Below, in pieces: positions 46,494-58,194 of a DNA stretch of 64,000 nt. The stretch is taken from NCBI GenBank assembly GCA_033980235.1, contig CM067077.1, positions 2,407,972 to 2,471,971 on the forward strand, given 5' to 3'. Source of the DNA: Diadema setosum. Taxonomy: Eukaryota > Echinodermata > Echinoidea > Diadematoida > Diadematidae. Positions within the stretch are counted from its first letter, which is position 1. Each line of letters opens with the position of its first letter. Both the position numbers and the translations under genes were made by a program. The notes beneath the pieces were generated by a model that was not told the origin of the DNA, made no database searches, and was given only the letters and a program-made list of their open reading frames with translations.

Positions 46494-48587
46494 TTGACTG
46501 TTCCCAGTATAAATGTCAGTTATGATATTTTCATTGATAAGTTTTGTATTATATATGATAAATGTTTTCCATTGCAAAGGATTCAACATAGGAAAAGTGT
46601 TAAGTTAAAGCGACCTTGGATTACAAGTGGTATCGTTAAATCCATCAATCATAAGAATAGATTGTATAAAAAAAACTCTGGGAAGCCACAGGTCTCAGTA
46701 TATTCAGAAATACAAATATTATAAGAATAAGCTTGTTAATATTATTCGTAAATCAAAACAAATATATTATAAGAATTTATTTTCTTCACTGAAAGGCAAT
46801 ATGCAAAAAACTTGGAAAGAAATTAATACCATATTGGGCACTAAGAAACAACACAATTTTCCGAACCATATGTACATTGACAATATGAAATGTACATCAA
46901 AAGAAGATATAGCCATGCAATTCAATAATTATTTTGTAAATGTAGGTCAAAAATTAGCAGAAGAAATATCAATCTCGTCAAGTTCATTTAAAGATTATAT
47001 TGCTTCAGGAAATGTTTCCTCCTTTTTTATCTCACCAACTTCTATTCACGAAATAATTGAAATAGCTTCTTTGTTAGATACATCAAAAGCATCTGGGCCA
47101 GATGATATACTTCCCCGAGTAGTCAAGGAATGTATTCATTATTTTGCCAAACCTTTGTGTGATATTTTCAATGCATCATTTAGCTGTGGTATCTTTCCAG
47201 AAAAATTGAAGATTGCAAAAATTATTCCATTATTTAAAAAGGGTAAGCTTGAGTATATTTCAAATTACAGACCTGTTGCAATTATTTCAGTTTTTGCCAA
47301 GCTGTTAGAAAAAATTATGTATAAGAGACTTTATACCTTTCTGACAAAGAACAATTTTTTATTTCCTGAACAGTTTGGATTTAGGAAAACTTATTCCACC
47401 TCATTGAGTATTATTCATCTCACTGACTATATATTACAGGAATTTGAAAAAGGAAACCTTTGTTGTGGAATATTTATGGATCTATCTAAAGCATTCGACA
47501 CCATCGACCACCACATCTTATTAAAAAAAAATTGCATTTATATGGTTTAAGAGGAGTGGCATTACAGTGGTTTCAAAGTTAATTACATAACCGGAAGCAG
47601 TATGTGGTGGTCGATGGTGTTGAATCTGAATGCCTCAGTGTGAACATTGGTGTACCACAAGGCTCAGTTCTAGGACCTCTATTATTCTTGTTATATGTGA
47701 ATGATATTGTGAATTCCTCAAAGATTTTAAAATTCTTATTATTTGCTGATGACACTGTTGTGCTTTTCTCTCACAAAGATATATCCTCATTAATTTCCAC
47801 AATGAATAATGAACTTGAAATATTAAGTGAATGGTACAAGAGTAATAAACTTTTTTTGAATTTTAGTAAAACAAAATATATGATATTTCATCCGAGAGGT
47901 AAAAAACTGTTGTTTCACGACCAAAATGTTATGATTGATAATACTTCCATAGAGAGAACTGAGTCGATATTTTTTCTAGGCGTACTCATTCATGAATCCC
48001 TTGACTGGAAGTATCATGTTGCAAATATTTGTTCTAAATTGTCAAGAAATGTAGGTGTTTTATCCAAACTAAAAAGTGTATTGCCTTCTAATATCTTGGT
48101 AAATATTTATAATGCAATAATTTTGCCTCATCTTAATTATTGCAATGAAGTATGGGGAAACACATACAGAGTACACATTAACAGATTATACATGCTTCAA
48201 AAACGAGCTTTGCATAGTATAAGCAATAGTCATTTTACTTGTCCAAGTTCACCACTCTTTGTACAATTTCGGATACTTCCAATTTTTGATCTGGTCAAGC
48301 TGAATGTTTTGTTATTCGTGTTTAAGTATCACCAAAATATGTTGCCCGATGTGTTCAGAAACATGTTCCATATGAATTCCTCATTCCACTCATATCCCAC
48401 CCGGTACCGCTACAATTTTCGTAAACCTTTTACTTATTCCACTCTAAGATTGCAATCCATACGTTTTACAGTTGTCAAGGAATGGAATTCTATTGATGGT
48501 GACCTTAAATGTAGTACTACATTTTCCAGATTTAAAGTATTATATAAACAGAGTGTATTTAGACAGATGGTATCCATGACTGACTAG
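46494..48587 (+). pseudogene. LINE ORF2: reverse transcriptase, frameshifted
   Basis: The sequence changes frame near 46,490, again in an A run near 46,670 and again in the A run near 47,523; a TAA lies near 47,578. RT motifs are nevertheless complete: SGPDDILPRVV, KKGKLEYISNYRPVA, QFGFRKTYST, MDLSKAFDTIDH (first catalytic Asp), VPQGSVLGPLLF and FADDTVVLF (catalytic Asp pair). The C-terminus has HSYPTRYRYNFR and a WN-type motif (VVKEWNSI). It copies element RNA at the nicked target. Two of the three shifts fall in A runs of eight or nine. Confidence 0.9.
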
Positions 48588-48950
48588 ACCTCCTTTCTTC
48601 CTCAACCTTTCTCTTTCTCATCTCTTTTTCTCTGTATACTATGGATGAATGTGCGAGTGTGTGCGTGTGTGTACTATGTCTGCCAACAAATTAAGCAAAG
48701 ATATGTTTTTGTGTCAATAACAGATGACTTGAGTACACATTGTGTTATTTTAATTTGGACTAATCTTCTGTGTGTATTAGTCCATATCACAAAAAGTGCT
48801 TGGTGATTGTATGTACAGTATTTTATCCTTTTTGGTTTGAGGGCTCCAGCCACAAGCATAAAATTGCTTCTTAGGAGTCCTGGCATGTATTTGTTTCTTG
48901 TACATTGTTTTATATTCTGCCAAATAAAATGAAATGAAATGAAATGAAAA
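48588..48950 (+). other. LINE 3' untranslated region and pentanucleotide tail
   Basis: Non-coding end with GTGTGTGCGTGTGTGTAC near 48,657 and a final (TGAAA)n tail at about 48,926-48,950, in the style of L2/CR1 tails rather than poly(A). Confidence 0.75.
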
Positions 48951-49828
48951 CGATTGAGAGTTTGGAACAATAATTGCAAGAATTCCTTCCAAATGTTTGA
49001 TGACAAGAGATCATAAAATATATGCATTCATACAAGTTTGGTAAGTGAGGAAATAAATAGGGCAGAAAGATTATGAAGGTTGATTTGGGGGAATAAATAA
49101 AATTGTACATTAAACCAAGGTAAAGGATTAAGGGAATTAGGAGTAACCCCTATAATCACCTATCGTCATTGCCCTGTTACAAGTTATTTCTCCCTTGATC
49201 TTTGCTTATATTGATGCAACGTAGTCACTAAGGTTATTGCCATGAGGCCAGAATCTAATAATGTTGTCATTATTGGCCCTGTACAGCACAGAAACTGGTG
49301 AATGATTAGCATTATTTTATGTACCAATACTTGGCTCCTTCAGCAGAATGCTGCTTGTCACTGGCAGCCTGGCATTTTCTTCAAGTAATTCCAGACTCAA
49401 CTTTAATTGGCAGGTGGAGGAGAGGAAACAGAGATGCCGCAAAAAGTGCGTATATGACTATCTGCTCTACTATGAGGCATTACTATCATGATCTTTCTAA
49501 TTCATTTATTTATTCATTTATTTATTTATTTAACCATATAAATACCATCTAGGCTACATAGCATAAACATTATAATCATGAAACAAAAACGAGAGTGAAC
49601 ATAACCACACACACTGTATTCATGTAACACAAAATGGTAGAGGAACAGATCATGACAATAATTACGGTGTACATTTATTTAATCAGGACTACTCTTTAAA
49701 TAATCATTATCATGTTTGTCTCCTGTATCACTCTGTCTATAGGCTGACAACCCTATGCATCGTTTTTAGACTTCACAGTGCACACAATAGTTTTCATCAC
49801 TTTTAATCCTTACAGTATGATGACCTAC
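48951..49828. other. Intron between LINE and Death exon
   Basis: AT-rich, with an (ATTT)n run at about 49,500-49,533. No exon recognised. Confidence 0.45.
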
Positions 49829-50109
49829 CAGAGGGTAGATGTGTCTCAGCAATCTGGACAAGCTTGGCTCTCATCAGAGCTTCTCTCAAGTCTGATCGAA
49901 GTGACGACGTGCTCACTCCCCTACTCCATTTACGAAGCATGCTGAGAGTCCCTCTGCTCGTTATGTCATGATAGCGATAGTTAGTTTGTATAAAGGTATC
50001 GATTTCTCCCAGAGAGAAACCCAACTGTGTCCCAAGGTTCTCAATGTCGTCAATGCTTGAAATATCTCTGGCAATACCTTTCAGAAGGATATCCACGTCA
50101 TCTGACATC
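49829..50109 (-). CDS. Death-domain exon of the NLR-type gene
   Basis: Minus-strand exon between acceptor TTTATCACAG and donor GTAGGT, 281 bases. The ATG at 50106-50108 opens MSDDVDILLKGIARDIS, IENLGTQLGFSLGEIDTF, YRYHDITSRGTLSMLRKW and LREALMRAKLVQIAE, a Death fold of about 90 residues with the central Trp (LRKW). Death domains recruit adaptors by homotypic contact. The exon ends after one base of a codon, exactly fitting the phase-1 start of the NACHT exon 7.1 kb away. The acceptor right before the ATG suggests an upstream 5' untranslated exon, not found here. Confidence 0.85.
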
Positions 50110-50204
50110 CTGTGATAAATTGAGAGGAATGGGCCCATTTTGAATTCTGTATAATTATATACATTGATTACGTGAATAATCAAGTACCCCGATCAGTTCT
50201 GCTT

Positions 50205-50505
50205 GTTCAAGTTTGATGCAAATCCTATTTTATCCCTGATTGAGTCCCCTGCACCATTAAAGGGGATTACGCCCTAAGTGTAAACAATCACGGGTCGCAG
50301 TAAATTCACTTGATCTGTAACATTGGGTCGTCAGGGATATCATTTCTATTGCAACTGATTGACAATTGCCCTACATCGACAAAAATAAGCACTGAGTAGC
50401 CATGATGGACAATCATGGGCGTACGTACTCGAGCAGGATTCGAACCTACGACCTCCTGAATTCCGGACAGGCGTTATTTCCACTAGACCACCGAGCTTTA
50501 CAAAA
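50205..50505 (-). mobile_element. tRNA-derived SINE
   Basis: On the minus strand a tRNA-like head carries an A box (TGGTCTAGTGG) and a B box (GGTTCGAATCC) about 35 bases apart, followed by a ~220-base unrelated body. The head does not fold as a good tRNA (weak acceptor stem), so it is a polymerase III SINE rather than a tRNA gene. Boundaries approximate. Confidence 0.65.
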
Positions 50506-50861
50506 GAGAGATTTCTAATGGATAAGATTCAGTCTTCTGTCGCGGCGGAGTTACTTAGATGCCTCTCAATTTGCAAGGGAGATATGTGATACAATACATT
50601 CCAAGATCTGGTCTGTGAACTTATTCACTTCTGTCGTATAATCAGCTTACACTACTGTTTCATCAGAGTGCTACATGACTGAAACATAACGAATTTAAAC
50701 ATTCTTTTATTGTACTTTTCTAACAATTAATGACTACAAAATCAAGGCCTACACCATCGAGTAGGCCGGCATACTCACCACAGTAGAAAATAGCACATCC
50801 ATTTACATTGCAGTGATTAAAGACATCTCATGTGTATTTCTGCTGATGATGAGCATTATTT

Positions 50862-50894
<33 letters not shown>

Positions 50895-51192
50895 TCAAGC
50901 TATTCATTTATTTTCATTCGGGGTCTTATTGGCACGCAAAAAGAAAGTTCAGGCGATTCTTTTTAAATTTCTGATCATCAATGAACCGTGTTTTGGTTTT
51001 GTTGTTGTTGTTTTTTTTTTTGTTTTTTTTTTTGTGCACTAGTATTTTGAAATGAGTAACCCTCGATGGATTCCACAACCAGATTTTCACTTCTTCGTGG
51101 ATACCTGGATAGTTGGTGACAATTAGGCAATCTTCTACGTGACGAATCACAAACAGGAGAAAGTCGATGTAACGTACACAAATAGATATGAG
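50506..51192. other. Upstream flank of the Death exon
   Basis: Holds a (TG)n run at about 50,864-50,893 and T-rich runs near 51,010-51,032. The promoter or first exon of the NLR gene could be here or further right; none is recognisable. Confidence 0.4.
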
Positions 51193-51195
51193 TTA

Positions 51196-54100
51196 TAGTA
51201 GACGGCGAGTTGTAATGTTCTTAAAATTTTCTGTAGATTTTGATTTTTTGTGCTATTTCCCCTATTTTGGGGGTGCTGAACACGAATCCACTTGTTGCCA
51301 TTTTTTAACCGACGTCTTCACCCGTTGCCATGACAACGCATTATTTTCCTTATTAAAAGAACATGCATTCTTCATTAAAAATCATAAAAACATGATGTAA
51401 ACATCAAAATATGTCATTATAAATCCTTTTTAATTACACTTGAGAAAGAATACAATTTTCAGAATGTCATGGTTACCTTATAGCAATGACGGTTACCATG
51501 GCAACAACTATTTATAGAGAAAAATCATATTTTTCGTGAAAAAGCAAGAAAACATGACAAGATTGAGTGGAATATTTATCATAAATTACTATCTAGATTA
51601 TCAGCTTTTTTTCCACTGTTAATTTCACATCATTTTCGTTGCTATAGCAACAGCATGACAAAAGCTGCCTTTTAAAGAAAAATAAGCATTGCGATTGAAA
51701 GAAAAGCAAGAATACGTCCATAGATGAAAAATTTCTGTATAGTGAGATTTTTGAGCTATTTCCTTTATTTTGTCGGTGCCAAACACGAATCGACCTATTG
51801 CCATATTTCTCAATGACATCTCTAGCCGTTGCCATGGCAACAAATTATTTTCTTTGAAATAACATGTGTTCTTCATTACACATCACAAACGCATGCTAAA
51901 AACACCAAAATAAGTCAATATAAACGTATCACGCTTCAATCAAATTGAAAATCACAATTTCCGACTGTCACAGCAACCTCATAGCAATAACGGTTGCCAT
52001 GGTATCAGCTAATTTTAAAAGAAAATGATTTTTTTTTAATCAAAAAGCATGAAAAGATGAAAAGTTTGAGTAGCATACTCATTACAAATTGCTATGATAA
52101 TTATCAGCTTTTTTCACTACGTTCATGTCACATTATTATCGTTGCTATGGCAACAACTTTTTTCCCTAGAAAGGAGAAGTACCCCAGTAAAAGAAAAACT
52201 AGATAAATAAAAATAATCAAATTTTGTAGAGTTTAATTTTTCGGCCCCCCCCCCTTTTTTTTTACTCTTTTGGGAATGCTGAAAAGGAATCCACCAATGA
52301 CAACTTTTCTAAATGATGTGTTCAGCCGTTACTATGGCTACAAATTATTTTCTATAAAAGAACATGTGTTTTTCATTAACATCATAAAAACATGTTATTA
52401 AGGCGAAAATATGTCATTATATACTTTTTTCCTCAATTTGATAAAAACAATCCTTTTTTACAATCACATTGATACCTCATAGCAATGACAGTTGCCATAG
52501 TAACAATTCTTAAAAAGAAAAAACTGATATTTTAATGAAAAACAATTGAAAAAATGACGAGATTGAGTCCCATATTCATTACAAATTACTATCAGCTTTT
52601 GTTTTCACAACGTTCATTCCACATCATTTCTGTTTCCATAGCAATAATATGAGAAAAATGTTTTTGTAAGGATTAAAGTTCTATAGCAATCTGTTGGAAA
52701 TTACTATAGAGGAGGTATCATAGTCATTTAAGGTTATCAAATGTCTTGGAGATATTAATGCTGAAACAGAGTACATCATGACGAGAAAATTGGAACTTTT
52801 GGGGAGGTTTTTAGACATTTGTATTTCTTATTATTTGTATTTTATGTTTCCTGGGTATATCTTTAGTCTTAAAAAAAATCTATTCCTCATGTTGTTGCGA
52901 TATAGGAACAGAAATGATGTGAACAGATGGCTTATAGTCTTGCTCATTTGTAATACTTCAAAGGTTAGGCCATAATTTCACATTTTTTTCTTGAAGTTTT
53001 TTTTTCTACAAAAACTGATGCATTTCCCTGGGAACCATGTTAAATATTAACTATTGTCACGGATATTTAAGGTTTTAATGGTGCAATGTGATCAGAAATT
53101 CAGGAAGCTGACTAAGCTTTTGTGTTTTTACTCATTTGTTTTTTGTTTAGTGTATTCTTTCCTTCCTTATCTAATGACTAATGTTAATTTTTTTATTTCA
53201 AAGGCAGTTTTCTCATGTTAATTCTATAGCAACAAGAACGAAGTGGGATGACTACAGTGAAAAAAAAAGAACTGACAGTAATTTGTTATAAATATGTAAC
53301 TGAATCTTTTCATTTTTATGTTTTTCATAATAAATTGTTATTACAATGACAACTGTCATTGCTATGAGGTAACCATGAAATTGAAAAATCGTGATGTTTT
53401 ACTAAACTAAAGAGACATGTTTATCTTGACGCATTTTGGTGTTAACAGCACGTTTTCATAATGTTTAAAGAAGAAGACATGTTCTTTTAAAGAAAATAAT
53501 TTGTTGCCATGGCAACGTCTGAAGACATCATTTAAAAAAATGACCACGCACATGTGCATTCCTGTTCACCATCCCCAAAAGAGATGAAAAAGCACAAAAG
53601 ATTTAAACTTTTCAGAAATTGATCACTTGTTTATTTTATTCTTTCTTTCCTTCTTAATGAAACAGTTCTTCTTTCTATGAAAGAAAGTTTTCCTCATGTT
53701 TTTGCTATTGCAACGATAATAATGTGAGATTAGCACAGTAAAAAAAAAAAGCTGACAATCATAGTTAGACCCTAACTGGTAATGGAATAACTTTTTTAAT
53801 CAATCTTTTCATGATTTCATGCTTTTTGATAAAATTGATTATTTTCTTTTAAAAATAGCTGTTACCATGGTGACCGTCATCACTATGAGGTAGCTGTGAC
53901 ATTTGGAAATTGTGATATTTAATTTAATCAGAGAAATATGTTCATATTGACATCTGTTGGAAATTACAGTAAGTTTTTATAATGTTTAATGAGGAATACA
54001 TGTTCTTTAAAAAAATAATTTGTTGCCATGGCAACGGCTAAAGATGTCAATTAGAAATATGGCAACAGGTGGATTCGTGTACGGCACTCCCAAAATAAGG

Positions 54101-55606
54101 GAGAGAACACAAAAAAATCTAACTCTTACAGAAATGTATTATCTATGGATTTACTTCATTCTTACTTTCCTGTTAATTGAAATACCTATTTTTTTCTTTA
54201 AAAGGCAGTTTTTGTTATGTTGTTGCTATAGCAACGAAAAGGAAGTGAAATGAACATAATGGGAAAGAGGCGATAGTCATGATAGTAGTTAGTAATCAAT
54301 ATTCCACCCGATCTTGTCACATTTTCTTGCTTTTTCATGAAAGTATCACTACTTTCTTTAAAATAGTTGTTACCATGGCAACCATCTTTGCTATGAGGTA
54401 ACCATGGCGTTATAAGAATTGTGATTTTTAATTTGATTAAAGAGAGGTTTAGATTGACTTATTTCGTTGTTTACTGCATGTTTTTATGATTTTTTTAATA
54501 AAGAATACACATTCTTTTAAAGGTAATAATAAAGAATTGTAATATAATCATAATAAACAAAAGTTGATCATTTATTTATCTAGTTTTTCTTTCAATGGGA
54601 TACTTCTCCTTTCTAGGGAAAAAAAGTTGTTGCCATAGCAACGATAATAATGTGGCATGAACGTAGTAAAAAAAGCTGATGATTATCACAGCAATTTGTA
54701 ATGAGTATGCTACTCAAACTTTCTATCTTTTCATGCTTTTTGACGAAAAAAATCATTTTTTTTTAAAAATAGCTGTTACCATGGCAACCGTTATTGCTAT
54801 GAGGTTGCCGTGGCAGTTGGATATTGTGATTTTTAATTTAATTGAAGCGTGATATGTTTATATTGACTTATTTTGGTGTTTTTAGCATGCGTTTGTGATG
54901 TTTAATGAATAATACATAATATTTCAAAGAAAATAATTTGTTGCCATGGCAACGGCTACAGATGTCATTTAGAAATATGGCAATAGGTTGATTCGTGTTT
55001 GGCACCGGCAAAATAAAGGAAATAGCTCAAAAAATCTCACTAAAAATCTCACAAATTTATCATCTATGGACGTATTCTTGATTTTCTTTCAATCACAATG
55101 CTTATTTTTCTTTTAAAAAAGGCAGCTTTTGTCATGTTGTTGCTATAGCAACGAAAATGATGTGAAATTAACATAGTGGAAAAATAAGCTTATAATGTAG
55201 ATAGTAATTTATGATAAATATTCCACTCAGTCTTGTCATGTTTTCTTGCTTTTTCATTAAAAATATGATTTTTCTTTATAAATAGTTGTTGCCATGGCAA
55301 CCGTCATTGCTAGAAGGTAACCATGACATTCTGAAAATTGTATTCTTTCTCAAGTCTAATTAAAAAGGATTTATAATGACATATTTTGGTGTTTACATCA
55401 CGTTTTTATGATTTTTAATGAAGAATGCATGTTCTTTTAAGGAAAATAATGCGTTGCCATGGCAACGGGTGAAGATGTCGGTTAGAAAAATGGCAACAAG
55501 TGGATTCGTGTTCAGCACCCCCAAAATAGGGGAAATAGCACAAAAAATCAAAATCTACAGAAAATTTTGAGAACACCCCAATATTGTGACAACTCGCCGT
55601 CTACTA
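51196..55606. mobile_element. 4.4-kb foldback element packed with X-box palindromes
   Basis: Ends TAGTAGACGGCGAGTTGT are inverted at both sides and flanked by TTA (51193-51195 and 55607-55609). The arms of about 2 kb are reverse complements of each other around a centre near 53,400. Each arm is itself a tandem array of ~500-bp units, and every unit holds three 14-bp palindromes of the type GTTGCCATGGCAAC, GTTACCATGGCAAC or GTTGCTATAGCAAC. Six perfect GTTGCCATGGCAAC copies start at 51828, 53503, 54022, 54940, 55288 and 55453; about 20 sites exist in total counting variants. That sequence equals the X-box consensus for RFX transcription factors. No transposase is present. Confidence 0.88.
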
Positions 55607-55609
55607 TTA

Positions 55610-56780
55610 GCCCAGATGCTAACCTTAACACGTCATGCAATCAAAGTAGTCGTATCAGTTTGTACAATGCAAAACCAAGTTCGAATGGCTAAGAAAAAAT
55701 TGCTATGAATATAACCAGCCCCAATTCAGATGCCCTGTTAAGTCGGCAAATCGTTTTAGTCATGATTCGAAATGTGCCTACTGAAAACCAATGTCAATCA
55801 AATGAACATTCCCGACTGTTTTTTTTTTTTTTTTGTGTGTGTGTGTGTGTGTGAACCAATCACAGCAAAATCTTTTTCAAATGAACTGAACATGATTTTA
55901 CACAATTCAGAAACATACACTTGGAACTTTCCATTTTTTAAAGAGAAACCCGGTATGCAAGCTTTATCCACTATCCTGCCTGTCATCTAAACTGAAAAAT
56001 CATACGGACGATTTGAAGACATTCCTATCTGATTAAAAATTCCTGTTGTGACTGTGATATGGTTTACCTCTTCTCATGAACTTGGTGTTGAAACTTGGCA
56101 CGTTTTGCAGCCATGGTTGGCTGTTCTTACCTCTCAAGCTTTTTGGGCATGGTTTCCAGCGAAGTATTGCCGCCCATAATGCATGAAGTCGAAATGGAGG
56201 ATGGTGCAGGGTTGTAGTAAGTTTGTCCTATACTGGCGATTTCACGTCGTAGGGCGGAAGGCGGCTAGACTGGGAGGTGGGCGTGGCTAATCGATGAACT
56301 GATCATCAGAACACCTCACCGGACTGAATTCTATGACCTGGAATGAATGAGGCATATGATCACTTTTTTTGCTGTTATTGATCAGTGTACTTCATATTTA
56401 TGTGGGATAGGGAACTGTCTCCTGGTCGCTTTTGCAAAAAAAAAAAAAAAAAAAAAGTTTAGGTCTGCATAAAACTTGAGATGAAATAATACATATCTAA
56501 GTACCAGATTCTGATTCACTGGTATCTGACGAGTTAGATATTCTGACTTGTTTCTGATTGCATGTTCTCATCCAAAAGGACGTAGAATTCCAAAATGGAT
56601 TAGACTGATTTGATTATTACCATGATTATGAAGTCTACTTTTAGTTGTATATAGACCTACCTGCATCATTTATGCAAAAAAAAAAGTAAACGAATAAGAA
56701 AAAAAAAATAATCAAGAAGGCCAATTACATTCAGGAACTAATCATAGTCCCGGAGCCTTTTCTGTTTGCGTGCGACGCTC
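55610..56780. other. Intergenic or 5' flank, nothing coding
   Basis: A T run plus (TG)n lies at about 55,820-55,852 and an A run at about 56,437-56,457. A locally GC-richer patch near 56,230-56,290 (GGGAGGTGGGCGTGGC) could be regulatory but nothing proves it. Confidence 0.35.
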
Positions 56781-56788
56781 AGGTGTGT

Positions 56789-56828
<40 letters not shown>
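56781..56828. repeat. (TG)n microsatellite
   Basis: About 22 TG units with single interruptions. Peptide frames across it are meaningless. Confidence 0.95.
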
Positions 56829-56830
<2 letters not shown>

Positions 56831-56844
56831 GTCTGCCCGGATGT

Positions 56845-57091
56845 GTTTCAGTTTCAGTTTCAGTGAGTTTTATTTTTCCATTGTACAAAAGAAAAACAAG
56901 TATGACAATATTAAACATTCGCAAATCATGGACATATAAACAGGAGTTGGTAGTATATAATTATATAGATAATACATATATTTCATGACGACAAATCTTT
57001 ATTGGTATAAAGGTGGAAGAGATGGTTTATTAATTTTCAAATCACTTAAAATGGACAAAGGCGTGTAAGAATTACGGCTTGGAACAATTAT

Positions 57092-57141
<50 letters not shown>

Positions 57142-57360
57142 AGAAGGAACACAACACATACACATATATAGAATAATTAACACCAATCTTTCATGTAATT
57201 TCAATGTCATTTGACCGTAAAGGACAACACAAGGTGGAAAATACAAAAGGACAAATAAGAGAAAATGAGAATAAGGGACAAGAATAAGAGGGTACTCAAG
57301 TAACAAAATTACAGAGAAGAGAAAAGAAGGAAAGGGGAAGAAAAAATAATACAATGTTCA
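56845..57360 (-). mobile_element. Probable 3' fragment of a minus-strand LINE
   Basis: The minus strand ends in CTGAAACTGAAACTGAAAC, a short tandem tail like those of the other LINEs here, preceded by AT-rich non-coding DNA that includes a (TA)n run at about 57,096-57,138. No RT frame is left, so the family is unknown. Confidence 0.45.
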
Positions 57361-57690
57361 GGAGTCGGGAGCTAAAATCGGCATATTTTTTAATTCGAGT
57401 GATATACTACATGAACTTTTATAGGATGATTTAAAACATTGAAAATAAGAACTGCGTCTATACAAGATCATCAGTTCATGAGTTTCATTTATCTGGACCG
57501 TTATTCCTTCTGGACTTTTGAGCTATGATAAGTTTGGGATTTTCTATGATAATCTGTTGCATCACAGGTAGGATATGACTGAATACTAACATTTGATACA
57601 TATCTTAAACATTTCAGGAAGCAGATTGTAAATATACTGTTTTTGAAAGCAATATTGTTGTTTGTCATGTATGTATGAATATCGGAAATT
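57361..57690. other. Nothing recognised
   Basis: AT-rich spacer without repeats or open frames of note. Confidence 0.35.
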
Positions 57691-57867
57691 TTAGTATGGG
57701 TGCCCAGTGCTTGTGTCCTTGGACAATGTTTTTACTCACAATGTCCCTCTCGACCCAGGTGTATAGATGGGTACCTGGCTATTAATCTCGGGTAATAATA
57801 ATGACAGGGCCCATTGGTACAGCAGTGGCAACACTAAAGAGGTTACCCTGGGGAAATAAGACCTATT
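57691..57867 (+). mobile_element. SINE-like fragment
   Basis: Contains the phrase CTCTCGACCCAGGTGTATAG followed by ATGGGTACCTGGC, which I associate with conserved-core SINEs common in marine invertebrates. It ends at the start of an ATT microsatellite, which often forms the tail of such elements. Assignment is from memory and tentative. Confidence 0.45.
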
Positions 57868-58025
57868 ATCATTATTATTGTTATTATTATTATTAGTATT
57901 ATTATTATAATTATAATTATTATTATTATTATAATAATTATTATTATAATTATAATTATTATTATTATAATAATTATTATTATATTTATTATTATTATTA
58001 TTATTATCAATATTTTCATTATTAC

Positions 58026-58057
<32 letters not shown>

Positions 58058-58192
58058 TAATAATAATTATAATAATAATAATAATAATTATAATTATAAT
58101 AATAATACTAGTAATAATAATAACAATAATAATGATAATAATAATAATAATAATAATTATTATTATTATTATTATTATTATTGTTATTATTA
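57868..58192. repeat. (ATT)n/(AAT)n microsatellite block
   Basis: About 320 bases of alternating ATT and AAT runs in several orientation switches, able to fold back on itself. Length is likely unstable. Confidence 0.95.
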
Positions 58193-58194
58193 TA

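Larger units (their letters stand above)
44601..48950 (+). mobile_element. Near full-length LINE (L2/CR1/Jockey-like) inside the NLR intron
   Basis: Plus-strand, opposite to the host gene. It contains an ORF1 protein, an apurinic-type endonuclease and a reverse transcriptase, a ~360-base 3' untranslated region and a short tandem tail TGAAATGAAATGAAATGAAA. The left boundary is uncertain. ORF1 is open, whereas ORF2 is broken by shifts and a stop. Confidence 0.88.

Noticed and set aside
50425..50500. tRNA gene on the minus strand
   Set aside because: A and B boxes are present but the acceptor stem is poor and the anticodon stem imperfect, and a SINE-like body follows.
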